Assembly (NCBI GenBank): GCA_030632625.1
Contig: DAOVUK010000231.1
Coordinates: forward strand, 1-5,885
Source of the DNA: Gammaproteobacteria bacterium
Lineage (GTDB): Bacteria > Pseudomonadota > Gammaproteobacteria > GRL18
Direction: 5' to 3'
DNA: 5,885 nucleotides
Positions 4,706 to 5,885 of this stretch are shown here, one piece after another. How positions within the stretch are numbered: position 1 is the stretch's first letter; every line of letters starts with the position of its first letter. The notes beneath the pieces were generated by a model. It saw nothing but the letters and a program-made list of their open reading frames with translations. It did no database searches and was not told the DNA's origin. A program made the position numbers and the translations under genes.

Positions 4706-5068
4706 ATGAGTAATGCACCTTCAATTTCAAGTGATCCAATGTATCAACTTCTCCGAGAGGGAAGGATTGATGAATTTAATGCTAAAAAGCAGGCAGGTGA
4801 ATATTGTAACTTAAAATCATGTGATTTTCGCTCTACAGATTTACAGGGAATCGATGCAGTAGGTCTGGATTTCAGAGGTGCTTATTTTAGAATGTCTGAC
4901 TTGCGAGGTATTGATTTTAGAGGTTCATTACTGGATGGTGCCAGCATCAATGGTGCCAAAATTTCAGGGACTTATTTTCCCGTGGAAATTTCTGCAGAGG
5001 AAATTCTTCTGTCTCTTGAGCATGGCACACGTCTACGAGTGCTGCGTGAGACAAAAAAGAAGCAATAA
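4706..5068 (+). CDS. Pentapeptide-repeat protein
   Basis: The 120-residue protein has a short helical N-terminus (MYQLLREGRIDEFNAKKQAG, 12-31), then about eleven pentapeptide units (about 35-92) following A(D/N)LXX, with L or F at the centre: CNLKS CDFRS TDLQG IDAVG, then LDFRG AYFRM SDLRG and so on, and a helical tail (VEISAEEILLSLEHGTRLRV). Such repeats build a right-handed square beta helix. Known family members include DNA-gyrase protectors of the Qnr/MfpA type, but this one is much shorter, so I infer no gyrase role. ATG 4706 is preferred: AGGG (4693-4696) lies nine bases upstream. A longer frame from TTG 4673 is unlikely. A -10-like TATACT (4665-4670) precedes it; the miniature element ends 23 bases further upstream. 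It is convergent with the PilZ gene. Confidence 0.8.
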   Translation: MSNAPSISSDPMYQLLREGRIDEFNAKKQAGEYCNLKSCDFRSTDLQGIDAVGLDFRGAYFRMSDLRGIDFRGSLLDGASINGAKISGTYFPVEISAEEILLSLEHGTRLRVLRETKKKQ

Positions 5069-5119
5069 AACTTGTCTCTTAACTGCAGCTACAAGATAGC
5101 TAAAAGTAAAGTAAATAAA

Positions 5120-5455
5120 TCAGACGGCTTGCTGATAGCAGCACTGTGATGTGGCGTATTGGTGAAGGGTGTTGACGAAATTATTATTTTCGTCTTCATG
5201 TCGGAACATAATACCAATACCTTTATCACTATTATGTATAATTGTTGCTTGAATGTTTACCGGTGACTTTAAAAGTTCTGGCAGGCTGAATGTCAGCTCA
5301 ATATTGGCGTAGTTGCAAAGAGATATGGCAGCAGTTTCGATGAACATACCATCATGGCTGATGTTAACTGCCTTGCCGCGCAGCAATCCAAAAGCAGGAT
5401 AGCTGATGACAAGCTCTATCGAAGCAGGTTTTCTTTTATTCCAACGTTTATTCAT
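5120..5455 (-). CDS. PilZ domain protein (likely c-di-GMP receptor)
   Basis: The 111-residue protein is a single PilZ domain, a fold that binds cyclic di-GMP and then acts on a partner protein to control motility, adhesion or matrix production. Seen: the R-x3-R motif at R4 and R8 (KRWNKRKP) and the N-x-S-x-x-G motif at N31, S33, G36 (NISHDGMFIE), the two classical ligand-binding motifs, both intact, followed by beta strands (NIELTFSLPELL, KGIGIMFRH). Start choice: ATG 5455 has a run of six G (5463-5468) seven bases upstream; a frame to 5473 adds six residues that include the ribosome site. The gene starts inside the preceding open frame, overlapping its stop (ATGAATAA), so the two may be coupled. 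It lies downstream of a response regulator in the same direction. Confidence 0.88.
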   Translation of the reverse strand: MNKRWNKRKPASIELVISYPAFGLLRGKAVNISHDGMFIETAAISLCNYANIELTFSLPELLKSPVNIQATIIHNSDKGIGIMFRHEDENNNFVNTLHQYATSQCCYQQAV

Positions 5456-5654
5456 GATGATGCCCCCCAGCATTATCTTTAATCGATATTATGGCCAATC
5501 CGCTGGCAGTGTTGCATCGCAGTTTGTTTCTTTTATTAAATTTTGCTATTAAATTTTCACGATTAAGCAATCCATTTGCTTCGATATATACTTTACCTAA
5601 TAGTTGAACTGGAAATAATTGGGTATGTTGTAGTATTTTTAAGGGTAAACCCAA
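5448..5654 (-). CDS. Uncertain ORF ahead of the PilZ gene
   Basis: This frame of about 68 codons from TTG 5654 ends in a stop overlapping the PilZ start by eight bases, as expected for a coupled gene pair, and its codon use looks coding. The peptide includes LPLKILQHTQLFPVQLLGK and YIEANGLLNRENLIAKF. The frame in fact stays open to 5750 (100 codons) and the extra part reads FCNHLDSCPYLSNIG, with cysteines spaced like a small metal-site protein. No ATG or GTG lies in that extension, and TTG 5654 has only a badly spaced AGGG three bases upstream. Either it is a gene whose start was lost, or a chance open frame. I do not recognise a family. Confidence 0.35.
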   Translation of the reverse strand: MGLPLKILQHTQLFPVQLLGKVYIEANGLLNRENLIAKFNKRNKLRCNTASGLAIISIKDNAGGHHHE

Positions 5655-5770
5655 AGTCCCTATGTTTGAAAGATAGGGGCAGCTATCAAGGTGATTACAA
5701 AAAATTTGAGAAAGTCGTGTAGACTCAGTGTATTGGACACTGGTAGTTGATTAAACTAATTTCCACGGCC

Positions 5771-5885
5771 CTAAGGAATAATTTTATTTTTACTGGCCTG
5801 AATAGTTGTTTTAACTAACTGGGCAACCGAGCTGGCTTCCATCTTTTCCATCATTCGGGCGCGATGTACTTCAATGGTTTTAATA
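5771..5885 (-). CDS. LuxR/FixJ-type response regulator, C-terminus only
   Basis: The last 37 residues of the protein are visible: KTIEVHRARMMEKMEASSVA followed by QLVKTTIQASKNKIIP and stop TAG (5771-5773). The motif K-T-(I/V)-E-V-H-R-A-R-(V/M)-M-E-K-M is the recognition helix region of the GerE/LuxR helix-turn-helix in FixJ/TodR-type response regulators. The receiver domain and most of the gene are beyond the right edge, so the cognate kinase and target cannot be read. Its stop is followed by 115 bases before the uncertain ORF and the PilZ gene in the same direction; whether they share a transcript is open. Confidence 0.88.
   Translation of the reverse strand, partial: IKTIEVHRARMMEKMEASSVAQLVKTTIQASKNKIIP

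Noticed and set aside
4878..5099. Second plus-strand frame within the pentapeptide-repeat gene
   Set aside because: Repetitive composition is an out-of-frame reading of the pentapeptide repeats.
5656..5680. CCCTAT/ATAGGG hairpin, considered as riboswitch or terminator
   Set aside because: Six base pairs with a 9-base loop, no T-run and no conserved aptamer elements; too little to name.
5726..5742. CAGTGT/ACACTG inverted repeat after the response regulator gene
   Set aside because: No T-run follows on the minus strand close enough for a terminator, and its position after the gene gives no reason to call it an operator.

Overview
The window looks like an accessory stretch of a low-GC gammaproteobacterial chromosome. 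The evidence is a DUF2835 protein (a family I know mainly from gammaproteobacteria) joined to a DUF4442-type hotdog thioesterase, a PilZ domain protein, the tail of a FixJ/NarL-type response regulator, and an SLC13 permease with inserted RCK_C domains. I cannot name genus or species. There are no rRNA or tRNA genes and no CRISPR array.

Left part (1-1300) is a patchwork of small mobile or decayed parts: the 3' end of a PIN-domain (VapC-type) toxin gene; facing it, a 43-codon 5' stub of a tyrosine recombinase that keeps its strong ribosome binding site; a complete ParD-type antitoxin gene with no ParE behind it; a 28-bp perfect inverted repeat that looks like a paired REP element; and about 440 bp with no convincing intact gene but a possible remnant of an aspartyl-protease-like gene and nested inverted repeats before the permease.

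Middle part (1303-3631): a full-length SLC13-type permease (589 aa) overlaps a small helical ORF of 68 aa. After it come a long hairpin, a short terminator-like hairpin and a 7-bp tandem repeat, then a convergent small SAP-like protein with four cysteines.

Right part (3632-5885): a DUF2835 gene and a thioesterase gene are coupled by a TAATG overlap. The thioesterase gene is interrupted at its last codons by a 140-bp miniature element with perfect 15-bp terminal repeats starting GTAA and an 8-bp target duplication, the hallmarks of the IS66 family. The original end of the gene can be rebuilt across the target duplication. Then come a pentapeptide-repeat protein, a convergent PilZ protein preceded by an open frame of unclear status, and the C-terminus of a response regulator running off the window.

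I do not see a new multi-gene system here. The best-supported novel point is the IS66-like miniature element that rewrote a gene end and carries an outward-facing ribosome binding site and start codon at its other end.
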